64,000 bases of DNA from Galaxea fascicularis. Its lineage: Eukaryota > Cnidaria > Anthozoa > Scleractinia > Euphylliidae. The position numbers were made by a program, and so were the translations under genes. Each line of letters opens with the position of its first letter. The first letter of the stretch is position 1. The notes under the pieces were generated by a model. That model searched no databases, was not told the DNA's origin, and saw only the letters and a list, made by a program, of their open reading frames with translations. Below are positions 22,701-33,860 of this stretch, piece by piece. Where the stretch lies: positions 19,596,749 through 19,660,748 of the forward strand of contig OX419336.1 of the NCBI GenBank assembly GCA_948470475.1. Direction: 5' to 3'.

Positions 22701-25700
22701 ACAACTGTAATTATTGCCCGCTTTAGTTATTGTACATAAATTAAAAATATCCCACAGATTGGCTCAATATTCCTCTGAAACAGCCTGCATGGGCTTTTCT
22801 TTTCACAAGGGGACTTTTGCCCAAACCTTATTGGTTCCTGAAAAACCTGTTGTTACATCTGTTTACATGTATTCACTCACAGATGTAGCAATATGTTTAC
22901 TCATGCATGCACAGTAACCACAACATCTTTGGCCTCACCATGTATCCTTCATAACAAACAATTTGTTATATTTTAATAAACAATAATATTTAATCAAAAC
23001 ACTATTTCAGTGGGAGTTCACAGATAAACAAGTGATCAGTGTTGCAGCAGGTCTGAGACATTCCTTAGTAGCTTTAGGTGAGTATTAACTACCGGTAATT
23101 AAAATTACTTAATTATCACATCCATGGTATAATTATTATAATGTCTCAAAAATTGGACCCTTGGTATTTCAGTTACAAAATTTTTCAACTTATGGACTGT
23201 ATATGTTTCACCCAGAGGATGAGGATGTTGATTTGTGACGTTATTACAAGTTTCCTGTCCTCTCACCACAAGAACTTCATGTGTCTTTTCCATGTAGTAA
23301 TGTAATTTGGAAGGAGAATTTTGGTAGTCAGATTCCTCAAATGCTCCCTGACACCAATTAAATGATAATGCTTTGTGTATAGTGATAGTACAGTTCGACC
23401 TTGATTTTCCCAATTTCTTGATTATCCAGACTATTTCCTCTGATCCTGGCATTATGAAGAGGCCTAAAAACTATCATAATTGATTGTAATTTACATGTAT
23501 TTTCAATTTGGGCACTGAAAAGTGCATTTGAAACAGGCTTGTTCCCTTTCAAACAGATGAGCACTTTGTGTTCTTAGAGAAAATGCTGTGAATAAAATTT
23601 TGTTTAAATGAAAAAAGAAAACAGCAAACATGCATAGCACTTGTACACATTGTAAATGAAGGGGATTCAACTGAGTTCTCATTGGGACTTCTTTTGTTGT
23701 TTGCCTCATTAATTTGATATTTTCTGTTATTGAGACTCTCTATTTTCTTGACTATTTACTCCATTCCCCGCAAGTCCAGATAATCAATGTTGGACTGTAG
23801 ATATAGTGTTATACTTCATACTAACCTCTTTCTTTAAATGTATCACTATGTGGACTTGAAGCTGATGGGTCAGTCTGGTGTTGGGGATCTAACAAGAAAG
23901 GACAGCTTGGGTTAGGAAAACTAGGAAGCAATTATACAACTCCTCAACAAGGTTAGAACATGTTGTATTTTCATGTCTGTGTTAACTAAAAGTTTATGAT
24001 TGAGCCAATTATTGCGCAAAAATATTTACCAGTAAATTTCTTCTGGTTGAAGTAGCAAGGAAAATTGTCTTCCATGAGGATCAGGTTTGCTCCCTGTTTT
24101 CTTTTGATAACATGGCCCATCTAAATCATGTTCAGTCTGATTAAAACTGCTAACCGAATACATTTTTTGTTCTTAATGAAACTGGTTTTGTTGTTATATT
24201 GGTGCTTTCAGTTGGTAACTTTTTCATATGTTTCCAAGGCTATACGTGTACACAAAGTATATGACCAACTGATTAAGAACTCATACCTCGATGTAGACTC
24301 ATCTTGCCTCACTGGCAATTACTGTAAATCTCAGAAAACTGTGAATACTAGAAATATTTCTCAATGTCTATTGTTTTACCAAAAAAACCCAATCAGATGG
24401 AAGATGGCTTAACCACAACCTGTGACTTCAATGACTTTTGTAGTTAGTGGTTTCTTGTTGTGGTTTCATTGCACATCTGACTGGTTGAAGAACAATAAGC
24501 ATTCCAGAAGTAATTCGTAGTGTTCATGGTTTTTTGAGTTTCACAGTAAAACTCTATAAACAAAGCTCAGACAAATTGAATGATTAGTAACTTGTCCACA
24601 GAGTTCAAGTGAAAACAACAGAGCTCACTGTAATTAGATGCCATGAAAAGGATGGCTTTTATGAGCACACTGTTTAATTGATTGCTTCCTTCCTTGCCAA
24701 AAGTCTTGTTTCCAGATTCTGCTCAGATCATACAAGTAGTAGCAGGATCTCATCATTCTGCAGCAGTAACAGCCACAGGACAGGTTTTCTGTTGGGGGTC
24801 AAATCAACACGGACAGTGTGGAAGGCCTCCAGAACATGATAGTCAGATATTTACTAAGCCACAGCTGATTGGAGGATTGATATCTGATCTACAAGTTACT
24901 AAGCTCAAGTCTGGCTGGAGTCATCTCTTAGCCATCACAGGTTTGGACATTGTATTTGCCTCCTTGATTTCTGGACTGATAAATTAACTGACTCAATGCT
25001 GATTCATGGGTTAGTGTACAAACTGATAAATTAACTGACTCAATGGTGATCCATGGATTAATGTACAAACTGGTAACTTAACTGACTCAATGCTGATTCA
25101 TGGGTTAATGTACAAACAGACTGACCAACTAAACAACTGACTGACTGATTGACCATGATCTGAGCAACTGTTTGACTACGTAAATGACTGACACTGTCTG
25201 TCTGACCAGATGAATAGCCAACTAAATGACTTATTACCTCATTTGCATATAAAGGCCACCTTACACCAGCTGACTGTCCGATTGACTGAACACATGACTG
25301 AAACGCCTTGGCAAAGGTCATTGAAAAGCTCTTGAAATACTCTGTATGAAGATCTTGATACTTAAATTATGTGAAGGTGGGGAATGAGGACAGAGACTGC
25401 ACTGACACTGATTAGAAAGGGAATGGACCAGAATCCAGGAAAGCTGCCAGGAGCCATTAATATCAGTGAGCTACAATAGATCATCCTCTTAGGGATGGCG
25501 CACAAACCAAGAAGGTTCTGCTGTCCATTAAATGAAAAAGTCCTTTAGTGCCCCAGGACCAAAGAATGGACCCGGTACTAAGAGAGTGCAGGAAGCAATA
25601 TTTATAGCACTGAGGACGTTCGTAATAATAATACTACTCTCTTTATCATTCCTACGTCAAATGCCTCATTTGTCAGTCCTTTCACAACAAAGTCAAAACT

Positions 25701-27588
25701 TGGTTTAATAGATCAAAATTATTGAACTATTCTACATCTGTGATGTAAAAACTTCAAATGAAGAATGATTGTCGCAGTTGTGGTCGCAATTTTTACCATT
25801 GCGTAAAGAAGCCTGAAAAAAAATTCAGGACTTCAACAGGGACTTCAACTTTAAGTCTTGAATTTTTCCCAGGCTTCTTTACGCAAATGTAAAAATTGTG
25901 ATCACAACTGGGACAATCATTCTTCATTTGATTTCATATCCGCAGTTCACATATGATTTCTTTCATATGCATCATTCATTTAAAAACGTGTTGGAATAGT
26001 CCACCCTCTACATGTAGTAATGACCAAATATCTTTAAACACACATGTAATTACTGTGTAATTTTTGCCAAATATATGTACAGTGAAACCCTGTTAATACA
26101 ACCACCATTGGACCATGAAAATGTGGTTGAAATAAAAAGGGTAGGGTCAAATATATAGATACCTTGAGATAGACTTGAAGAAGCAGAGGTAAAATAGCAT
26201 TGAGAGTTACAACATGCTACACTGAACTGAAGTCTTTCAGGTCTTTTGCAATTTGTAGTATTGATTCATGCATCATTTCTACTGAACACTGTTATTTTCT
26301 TGATGTTATATCATTTGAACACACTAATCACTAACAATGTTGGCTACCAACAACATTGTTCCAATAAAATTGATGTTCAATAAAATGATATTGGTAAACA
26401 TTAGCTAAAGCACAGAAAAACAATTCAGGCAAGCTGATCAGTGGACTTAAGCTGAGAGAAATAAAATGGTGTTTCAAAAAAATGGTTAGCTGTTTGTCTG
26501 CACTTTCTGTTGATTTCATTACTTTATTGTTTTCTTGACTGTAAAGTATTAGTGTTTTATAGTAACTAGTCACTTATGTGAATCTTTATCTCAACAGAGG
26601 GCAAGGTTATGTATTCTTGGGGCCGTGCAGACTATGGCCAACTGGGTCTGGGTGATGATGTGGTGCAACAAGGATTTTGCTGTAAGCCAACCGAGCTCAA
26701 ACGTATCAAAGGTGCTAAACAGGTACATATTCAGCTGAGAATACTTGCTGTCCACTGCACACAGCTCTTTGACTGCCTTCCAAAGTGGCTATTTGTCAGT
26801 TAATGCCTGTCTGTCTGTCTGGCTGGCTGGCTGAGACTAAATGTGTGGCTGGTGGGTTGGCTGAATGTGTCTTGCGGAGTGTGATGTTGTTGTGGGTTAC
26901 TCAGTGTGCCTGGCTGGTGGGTAGGGTGAGTGTGCCTGGCTGGTGGGTTGGGTGAGTGTTACTGGCTGGTGGGAAGGGTGAGTGTGACTGGCTGGTGGGT
27001 TGGATGAGTGTGACTGGCTGGTGGGTTGGGTGACTGTGACTAGCTGGTGGGTAGGGTGAGAGTGTGTTGCTGGTGGGTTGAAACAGTTTGACTGGTTTGT
27101 GGGTTGGCTGAGTGTGATTGGTTGGTAAGTAGCTTGATGTGATTGTGTTCCATGAGTTGACTTGTTGAATTGGTAATAATTTTGTTTGGATTTTCACTAG
27201 TCTTTACTTTGTGTCCACAGGTTGTGTGTGGTGCTGAACATAACATGGCCTTATTGGGTTAGTGTTTGTCATTAGATTTAAGAACATGAATAATGGTTAC
27301 TAGTATGATTTGTGATTTTAGGATGTTCTGTAACAATTTTATACAGGAAAAACATATTGAAGTGGTTAAAAATTGAAACTACAGCTTATCTATTCACAAT
27401 AATTATTGTTTGTTTGCTACATTTCAGATTGTGGCTCTGTCATGACTTGGGGCTGGAATGAGCATGGAATATGTGGAACTGGAAATGAACTTAACCTCTA
27501 CACACCTGGGCTGTTGCCTCTACTTAAAGACTCTAGTGTGCATGTGATCGGGTGTGGTGGTGGACACAGCTTTGTAGTTATCAACTGA
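19793..27588 (+). CDS. SERGEF: Secretion-regulating guanine nucleotide exchange factor homologue (RCC1-repeat protein)
   Basis: Ten exons with matching phases: 19793-19843, 19935-20076, 21201-21350, 21822-21913, 23011-23077, 23862-23951, 24704-24940, 26598-26722, 27221-27257 and 27428-27588. They give about 383 aa (human 458, mostly a shorter C-terminus). The product is a chain of RCC1 propeller blades: FSWGANSHGQLCLGHKEDVL, GGWNSKGQLGLG, VWGSNEFGQLGTG, CWGSNKKGQLGLG, FCWGSNQHGQCG, SWGRADYGQLGLG and TWGWNEHGICGTG. The first and last blades match human SERGEF/DelGEF closely. SERGEF is reported as an exocyst (SEC5) partner in secretion. The start ATG sits in AAAATGGCGGAC, a YY1-like context. 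The position of exon 1 is exact to about 1 bp. Confidence 0.93.
20219..20400. repeat. Degenerate direct repeat rich in GAAATGAAAATCTGTAAATT
   Basis: Words of the type CGAAATGAAAATCTGTAAAT and TGAACTCAAAAT recur about every 40 to 100 bp in SERGEF intron 2. Low complexity. The antisense frame over it is an artefact of the repeat. Confidence 0.6.
21496..21677. mobile_element. MITE, CAGTGGAAC ends, TA target site
   Basis: TA-CAGTGGAACTCCGCC on the left and GGCGGTTCCACTG-TA on the right in SERGEF intron 3. The interior repeats AACCCTGTTAATCCAACCAC-like words. The ends resemble pogo/Tigger-type mariner elements. A related fragment occurs near 26083. Confidence 0.75.
23391..23797. mobile_element. 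Old pogo/Tigger-like MITE
   Basis: Ends TA-CAGTTCGACCTTGATT and, inverted, TA-CAGTCCAACATTGATT. Internal words on TTATCCAGACTATT match the younger element at 48543. The length (407 bp) also matches that copy (406 bp). Strongly diverged; in SERGEF intron 5. Confidence 0.7.
24322..24546. mobile_element. Fossil copy of the 205-bp TA-flanked MITE
   Basis: Aligns along its length with the copies at 28784 and 36145. Matching words are AAAACTGTGAATACTAGAAA, AACCACAACCTGTGA, AACAATAAGCATTCCAGAA and GTGTTCATGGTTTT. Many substitutions and small indels mark it as an old copy. In SERGEF intron 6. Confidence 0.7.
24974..25118. repeat. Tandem repeat, 47-bp unit, about 3 copies
   Basis: The unit starts AACTGACTCAATGCTGATTC and ends GTACAAACTGATAAATT. 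Three adjacent units with few changes in SERGEF intron 7. Looser CTGACTGA words continue to about 25300. Confidence 0.85.
25745..25935. repeat. Long imperfect foldback
   Basis: The arms start ATGAAGAATGATTGTCGCAG and, inverted, ATGAAGAATGATTGTCCCAG. Both continue through TTGCGTAAAGAAGCCTG to near AATTCAGGACTTCAA. Arms are about 90 bp. It looks like a head-to-head pair of a coral-type short repeat or a MITE. In SERGEF intron 7. Confidence 0.75.
26862..27120. repeat. Minisatellite, 26-bp unit
   Basis: Seven to nine units of TGTGACTGGCTGGTGGGTTG plus GGTGAG, partly degenerate, in SERGEF intron 8. Antisense frames rich in H, P, T and Q over this stretch are repeat shadows. Confidence 0.9.
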
Positions 27589-27924
27589 TAAACTTACAGA
27601 TGAAGCCACTGTGTGCCTAGACATATACCCGGTATGCACTTTAGCATGGACCAGGCTTGGAAGTCAGGTCAACATGAACATTTACTTGAACCAGTTTGGC
27701 TTCTTGTGAGATCAGTTTGTTAAACTCAGAGCTGATTTCAATTCAGGTAGATCATAAGAAATATCAAACGAAAAAGGTGTTTTAAACCAAACATTGGCAC
27801 AGTGGATTGGTGGTTTGCCTAAAAGTGATGTACCTTGATCTGAAGCACTGCACATGTGCTTTTCCAAAGAACAAAGGTTATGCACACATCTTGGTGGCCT
27901 GCGTCACAGACAGTAAATTCCTGT

Positions 27925-28090
27925 ATAGCCTTGTATAGCCCTGTATAGCTGTGTGTAGCCTTGCATAGCCTTGTGTAGACTTGTATAGCCTTGTATAGCT
28001 CTGTATATACCTTTATAGCCCTGTATAGTCATGTATAGTCCTGTATCATCTTGTACAGTCCTGCGTAGATGTGTATACCCTTGTATTGTA
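27925..28090. repeat. Minisatellite, about 10-bp period
   Basis: About 15 units of CTTGTATAGC and variants, starting about 340 bp downstream of the SERGEF stop codon. An ACTAATTC boundary follows. The 28090-28600 stretch holds an inverted word pair (TCAGGCGTTTCT at 28348 and its inverse near 28405) and no gene. Confidence 0.8.
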
Positions 28091-28599
28091 TAACTAATTC
28101 ATTATATTCTGGTGGATCCATGGCATTCTCCCATGGAGTATATACCCGCTATACACAGTCTGCGCGACGGCTCCCAAAAGCTTGTTCTGATTTGCAGGTA
28201 TTTCTGTATCCATTTCTGATTGGTTAGGTTTCTTACGTGCTTTGTGATTGGACATCTGCTTATGCAACAGATCACACAACTTCGCATTGCTAAAAATATT
28301 CTTGAACGACACAAAGAAATTTGGTCCTCGTAGCAGTAGCCTGAGTATCAGGCGTTTCTACGGTGGGGAAGGCAAAAAGAGCGAGAAAGCGAAGGAAGAA
28401 ACGCCTGACACAAACAGCTTCTCAGAAGCCTTCCACCCCCAGACAGCGCGTGTTATAATTAGCCAATCAAAATCACTTCCGGTAACTGTCATGTGTCATG
28501 AGAGTAAACTTCAATATGGCGTCTGTAACCCCAGCGCTGGAAGCTTGACTTCCGGTTGACTCATGTGACGTTTCTTATTGTCTTATTGTCTTTTGGGTT

Positions 28600-28783
28600 G
28601 GCTCAGTACACAGTCACACTCTGAAGTGCTGTCTGACCTCTTATAGCTTCAGGAACTCATTGAAATTGGAAACACCTAGGGCAAGCTCTGAAGTTGGAAG
28701 GTCTATGTGCAACCGTAGAGCAGCCCTGACATGGAACCTTCTACCGGATCATGTCAAGGACTGTCCAGGTCTTTTGCAATTTA
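28600..28783 (+). pseudogene. LINE ORF2 C-terminal scrap
   Basis: Translation gives NSLKLETPRASSEVGRSMCN followed by RRAALTWNLLPDHVKDC. This is a typical C-terminal tail of non-LTR ORF2 in which the WN-LP motif is conserved. It is cut off by the MITE that begins at 28784. Confidence 0.65.
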
Positions 28784-28988
28784 CAGTCTTTCCCGTAAAA
28801 CCGTGAACACCAGAAATATCTATGGAATGTTATTGTGTGTCAAGTAAAAAGCCAATCACGCGTGAGAAAACTAAACCGCAAACAGTAACGGTAATTAGGT
28901 TGTGGTTTCATGTTGCTTCTGATTGGTCGCGAAACAATAAACATTCCAGAAATTTTTTCTGGTGTTCACGGTTTTACGGGAAAGACTG
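28784..28988. mobile_element. 205-bp TA-flanked MITE, copy A
   Basis: Perfect terminal inverted repeats of about 33 bp beginning CAGTCTTTCCCGTAAAACCG, flanked by TA on both sides. This fits Tc1/mariner-type target choice. Two differences from the copy at 36145 were found by eye. Noncoding. Confidence 0.9.
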
Positions 28989-28991
28989 TAA

Positions 28992-29383
28992 GGGCCCGAT
29001 TACATGGCGAATTTCAGCCCGGCTTTTGAAACAAATCCTCTTAAAATCAAATTGTCGATTACATGGAGAGTGATTCAGCCAGGGGCGCAATTCAGCCCGG
29101 GCTGAAAATCCTAGCCCAGTTTGCTCAAACCGGGCTAGGATTCTGGGAAAATCTGAAAAAATCTCATGTAATCGAAACGGAATTTCAGCCCGGGCTGAAT
29201 AGTGAGCTTGGACATGCGCAGTGATTTTGTTTTCCAGGAAACAAGATGACTGCTGCTAGTAGGAAGGAAAAGTTAATATTTCAGCCCGGGCTTAAGTTCG
29301 TCATGTAATCGCAACAAAATTTCAGCCAGGTTGGCCGGGCTGACATTTCAGCCCGGGCTGAAATTCGTCTTGCAATCGGGCCC
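28992..29383. mobile_element. 392-bp MITE, GGGCCCGATT ends, TAA target duplication
   Basis: The left end GGGCCCGATTACATGGCGAA continues TTTCAGCCCGG. The right end inverted reads GGGCCCGATTGCAAGACGAA and continues TTTCAGCCCGG. TAA flanks both sides, as expected for PIF/Harbinger-type elements (inference from target size and ends). The interior repeats TTTCAGCCCGGGCTGAA several times. It abuts the MITE at 28784. Confidence 0.85.
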
Positions 29384-31353
29384 TAAGAACAGGCTAAAAG
29401 CAAACAAAAATTTCCAAATACTTTTAATTATTCCAAAGGCTCCTCTAATGTAACTAAAGACTATATATTTCAAACAATTTATTCTACTCTTTGTTATTAT
29501 TATTTGTCCGTTTTAATTACTGATTAAATATTTTCTAGAAGTAATCTAGAAATCCCATTGTACAGGCATGTTATATAGAATTACAAACTGCAAGCTTTTT
29601 TTCTTTTTTTTTTTGTAATTTAATGTTAGTAAAGTAATTGTAGCTAGACAGGTCTGTAGGATTCAAACGCGCATTTTTTGTGTCACGCGCATAGTTCCTT
29701 AACACTTTCCAACTGTTCACGTGCGCTACGTATATTTAAGGATTTTAGCGCCTTTTCCTCTCACTTCGGTCAGTTTGCATATCACTCTTGTCGTTATCGC
29801 TATCGCAGTTTCGCTGTGCAGGAAGCATTTGTAAGTTCACTCGTTTATCCACTATTCCTTTATATTGTCGTTCATTTCCACTAATCTGTTTTATTTATCA
29901 TTTCTTTATTTCTAGTCGAACCATCATCATCATCGTCATCATCATAATCATCATCAAACATCGTAATCAAGTCTGTAATAGTTCATTGTATTCACGGCCT
30001 TCGCCTGAGTACTTAGCTCGATGCGTTCGAAAATCCTGTGATATCCCTAAGTTTGTCAGCTACAAGGTCCACATCAGGACTTAGGTCTTGCCAATTCTGT
30101 AAAGTCATTAACAAATAAAGTTGTATGTGTGTACATGTATGTATGTAGTTGTGACATAACAAATGCAACTTCAAGATTTTCAGGGTGTTCTCTTTTTGAA
30201 GATGCACATGATGGTGATAATTATAATAATTTATTATTATCGTCATTTTTATTATTTAATATATATAATACGCATGTTCCACTGGAAGATGGTCACCTTG
30301 ACATAACGGCATAAGTATGAAATCTAAGAGACAAGACGCTAAAATTAGCCTTAACTCAGGTCTGCAAAACTAGTGAGTCCGTTAATCAGCGCGAAGCAAA
30401 AGAAAAGAGGAAAATCATTGGGCAGATTGTGTTTTGATGTTTGAGACTGTGCCGGTTTGTGTGTAGTGTATGTCCGTGTAAAATTGTTTTAGAGCTCATG
30501 CAGGCATTTATGATAATACATGTAAAAAAATAGAAGCAGAAAAAGCGAGAGGGGAAAGGAAACATTGCCCCAGCGAGAAGTATAATTCTACCTCTCCCGC
30601 TTGATAGGCAACGAACATGTCCACTTGAATGACCATACACACAGAGCACTCAAGGTGAAAATCATGGTCTCTTCATTCCATGGGAATATATACAATGCTC
30701 GCGCCGATCGATGGACATTTCTGCCGAGTGTTGAGAAAGGAGACGCTAATCGAACAGTTTCGGATTCAACATATGGTCAGAGAAACCTCCCAAAATGACT
30801 CGGCGAAGCATCTTTTGCAGAAAAAAAATGAAACAGAAACGAACGTGAGCTTTCGGGCGCATTCTGTGTTTAACCCTACCTGGGTCATAATCTAATCTGA
30901 TGAATAACGGCTGCCGTTCCTTGCGGTGCTTTAGTTTTTGGTGTTTATTGCTATTTTATATAGCTAGTTATATAATAAGCTGCATAACGAGTTCATTTTA
31001 TCACTGAACAGACGTACAGCAATATGGAATCTATTTGTTAATTAGATCTGTTGCGGGACGTAGCTCTTCTATTTTGTAGCAGTGGTCCTTGCAAATAATT
31101 AAGTTTTCGAACTGAACACGCTGTGCAATACCTCGAGTCTGAGAGTATTTGTATTTGTGAATGAATTGAACGTGGTATGAGCAGAGAACAAGCAACAAGG
31201 AGAGGGAACGCTTCGCTATCACCCAGTGTTTTTAGGACTGAATGTCATCATAAATTCCAGTTTTTCTTTTTGTTTTTTTGTCCCGCCCTCTGACATAAAG
31301 TTAACCTCTTTGTGAGAAAACGTTCAGCTTGCTTATTCCCTGAAAATAATGAC
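29384..31353. other. Intergenic, no gene recognised; possible solo LTR at 29650-30120
   Basis: Around 29725 there is a TATA-like GTATATTTAAGG followed by a C/T-rich start region. A potential intron with TTTCTTTATTTCTAG at 29903-29917 and an ATC-rich microsatellite (29925-29958) come next. AATAAA follows at about 30113. This order of signals would suit a solo LTR or a retroelement leader. Ends and target duplication were not found. From 30130 to 31353 nothing was recognised. Confidence 0.3.
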
Positions 31354-31554
31354 AATAGACCTTTTTAGCTTGTAGATTTTGTTTTCCCATTGTAGACCAC
31401 GTGATGTTACCCTAGAGATCTGTTTCTTTGAAATTTCGCCATATTTACGTGCATATGTACGCATAATTTATAAAAAGACAAAAAGCAAATTCCCTTGGGA
31501 AGATCGCATGGTCTACATTGGGAAAACAAAATCGATAAGCTAAAAAGGTCTATT
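31354..31554. mobile_element. MITE with ATAGACCTTTTTAGCTT ends
   Basis: Left AATAGACCTTTTTAGCTTGT and right inverted AATAGACCTTTTTAGCTTAT. Both continue through GATTTTGTTTTCCCA and GTAGACCA. About 200 bp, noncoding. 31555-32033 shows nothing recognised. Confidence 0.8.
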
Positions 31555-32033
31555 ACACCAGATATTTCAATTGAACACAGCACGCTCCATACTACATATA
31601 AGCCTTTTCTCTAGTTCCAGATTTTTTACGATGAAACCCTCGTGAAGGAGTATTTCTCGAGAAGAAAAATGGACCTTGAATTCAATTTCAAATAACTAAT
31701 TTGAACTGTGTTTTTTGACGCCTGTTAAATTCAAGTCGATTTATGTTCTGTAAACAAAATTTGCTATACTGTTGGCTTAGCGATAAAAACTGACTAGAGA
31801 ATCATAACCGACGCTAAATTTACTCTGTCGACCACCTGAATCGGCTGTAACTTGTTGCGAAAATCAATGGTGAAGAAAACAAAGTTAAAAATAACAAACG
31901 CATTGATAAAAAAAAACTTTTTATTTATAATATATATTAATTCTACGTTCCCAAACGGAAAAAAATAAATAATAACAACCGAATCTGAAACATGACCTAA
32001 TGCCATGTATATTCTATTTGCGATTTGCTGAGG

Positions 32034-32902
32034 CTGTGTCTAAATGACCGGCAGCCGGACAAGCAACACTAAATGACTGGCATTCCAATATTTTTTGACA
32101 AATTCAGGAAAATCGAAGAATTTTACAGACTAAACTATCGAAGTAACCGGTAAAAAGGCGATGCAGTTTTATAAACTATCAAAGTACAAATTGTCTAACT
32201 GACCGGCAGCCGGTCGTGATCTTCAAACCTGATACAAATATCCGGTATATTCCTTGATCCCTGGCCTTAATCCCTATCCTATAACACGCCTAATCATAAG
32301 AATTACAATTTCCTCGATTGTGATTGGTTTAAGAAACTTCTACTTTCCACTAATTCACTTGCCAAGTTGTTATTGGACAGTTTGATATCGGAAAATTTGT
32401 TATTGGACAGTTTAATCAACCAATCATGACCTTGGTTTCAATCACCATAGTAACAGTGTACAGACTCCTGAATTGGGGCTTTCTTCAAAACGGATATTTT
32501 TTTCCCTTGAACAATGACAGTATTTTAGAAGACAGTAGTGATTTTGTTTATCCTATGGCACAAATGTTTATGTCAACAAACCAGACGAGTGCCCCCTCCT
32601 TTTCTCGGAAATTGTAATTTTTATGATTAATTGGTAATAAGACTTCGTGTCATCCAATTTGGTCTGTAATCATACTCGTGATAAACAAATCGGACTCCCG
32701 CTGCGCGGTCGTCCGATTTTGTTATCACTCGTATGATTACAGACTGAATTAGACTCCACTCAGTGCTAGTACAATTACTAATCTACCCATAGCTAGTCTG
32801 AAATGACAAAGCCCTTGAAAGGAGGCTTAAACCGGACTGCCGGTCATAATAGTAATTTCAAGCCGGATTCGGATTTTGATCGGCTGCCGGTCATTTAGAC
32901 AG
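32034..32902. mobile_element. DNA element with CTAAATGACCGGCAGCCG ends
   Basis: The ends at 32034-32055 and 32881-32902 are inverted copies of CTAAATGACCGGCAGCCG. The same CCGGCAGCCGGTC word recurs at about 32202. Inside there is a second, possibly nested, repeat block (TGTTATTGGACAGTTT twice near 32370-32410). No transposase frame. Confidence 0.6.
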
Positions 32903-32920
32903 TTTGATTTTCTAAAGACT

Positions 32921-33146
32921 GGGTCAAACATATCATCGAACTTCACGAGACGAACTAAATTCAAATTTGGGTCGACTCACATAGGTGAAGTTCAACAATC
33001 AAGTCAGACGTCGAAGTTTATTTCGAATAGAACGTGTCGGTTGATCCAAATTCAGTCGACGAACTAAACTGAGTCAAACCTCAAACTTATCATGAACTTG
33101 ACTCGCTCAGTTCAGTTCGTCTCATGAGACGTCGAGGTTTGACCTG
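32921..33146. repeat. Inverted-repeat element, GGTCAAAC ends
   Basis: Left GGGTCAAACATATCATCGAA then CTTCACGAGACGAACTAAA. The right end inverted reads CAGGTCAAACCTCGACGTCT then CATGAGACGAACTGAA. The pairing is imperfect. Ends 13 bp before the stop of the minus-strand frame at 33159. Confidence 0.5.
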
Positions 33147-33158
33147 GGCCTATGTTAT

Positions 33159-33860
33159 CTACCTTTTATGTCGATATAAAAAATTTGATTTCAAATTTCG
33201 CCCTCGTTGACATGTACAATGATAATCGTTTAGATTGTCGGAAATTCCGGGGAGTTTGACCACTAATGTTCTCTTTTTAAGGCTTGGAATTGGCTTTGAC
33301 TTTTCAGAATTATAAATCCCTTCGCAAACAACTTGACTTCCATACAGAGCAGTGTGACTGAAGTTCCTTGTGTGAACAGGCGATTTGGCTCGTTTAAGAT
33401 ACTCTGCTTCAAGCTTGGATGCCGTGTGAACAATATCGTCAACTTTTAATTTTTTTGCTCTCATTAGGTTGAAGTTCGAGTTTTCTCTCGCTATATCCCT
33501 CAGTCTCTGAACATCCTGTGGGAGAAACGCCGTGTTTGAAACGGCTCTGTTTTCTAAACCACAATCGTCTACGTTGATATAAGGCTCTACAATACAAAAG
33601 CAATCCCTGGTTACTAAGGACATTTCCACATCATCAATATCCAGTGATATTTTGGTTTCGCCAAGTTTACGAGTTTCTGTCGAACGAGGGCTGGGCTTCG
33701 GTAATTTGCCTTTAAGTTTTTCGTCAATTTCTCTCTTGAAGTTGCGTAAATTGCCAAAACTTTTGCTCAGTTGTTTCATCCTTTCCCCATGAGAAGACAG
33801 TTCTCCTGTTTGAACATGGTGATTCGGGAACCTCCCGCCTGCCTTCTTTGTTTTATCCAT
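33159..33860 (-). CDS. Uncharacterised protein, single exon, 233 aa
   Basis: An uninterrupted ATG-to-stop frame of 702 bp, improbable by chance in this AT-rich DNA. No family recognised. The N-terminus is basic (MDKTKKAGGRF) and contains SKSFGNLRNFKREIDEKLKG, probably helical. The middle is acidic/hydrophobic (SLDIDDVEMSLVTRDCFCIV). A predicted helix around DVQRLRDIARENSNFNLMRA leads to KKLKVDDIVHTASKLEAEYL. The C-terminus is basic with KKRTLVVKLPG and HCTCQRGRN. There is no signal peptide or membrane segment. No intron is needed, though an unseen 5' UTR exon is possible. No retroelement domains are seen. It may be a lineage-restricted gene. Confidence 0.65.
   Translation of the reverse strand: MDKTKKAGGRFPNHHVQTGELSSHGERMKQLSKSFGNLRNFKREIDEKLKGKLPKPSPRSTETRKLGETKISLDIDDVEMSLVTRDCFCIVEPYINVDDCGLENRAVSNTAFLPQDVQRLRDIARENSNFNLMRAKKLKVDDIVHTASKLEAEYLKRAKSPVHTRNFSHTALYGSQVVCEGIYNSEKSKPIPSLKKRTLVVKLPGISDNLNDYHCTCQRGRNLKSNFLYRHKR

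Noticed and set aside
24128..24412. 94-aa frame in SERGEF intron 6
   Set aside because: It overlaps the fossil MITE and lacks any conserved motif.
26901..27246. Proline/threonine/histidine-rich minus-strand frames
   Set aside because: They are translations of the 26-bp minisatellite in SERGEF intron 8.
27925..28090. CRISPR-like short regular repeats
   Set aside because: A degenerate 10-bp tandem without spacers in a eukaryotic genome; not an array.
28822..29073. Frames repeated at 28822 and 36198 with near-identical protein
   Set aside because: The identity comes from the 205-bp MITE; the frame is not conserved in the fossil copy and has no transposase features.
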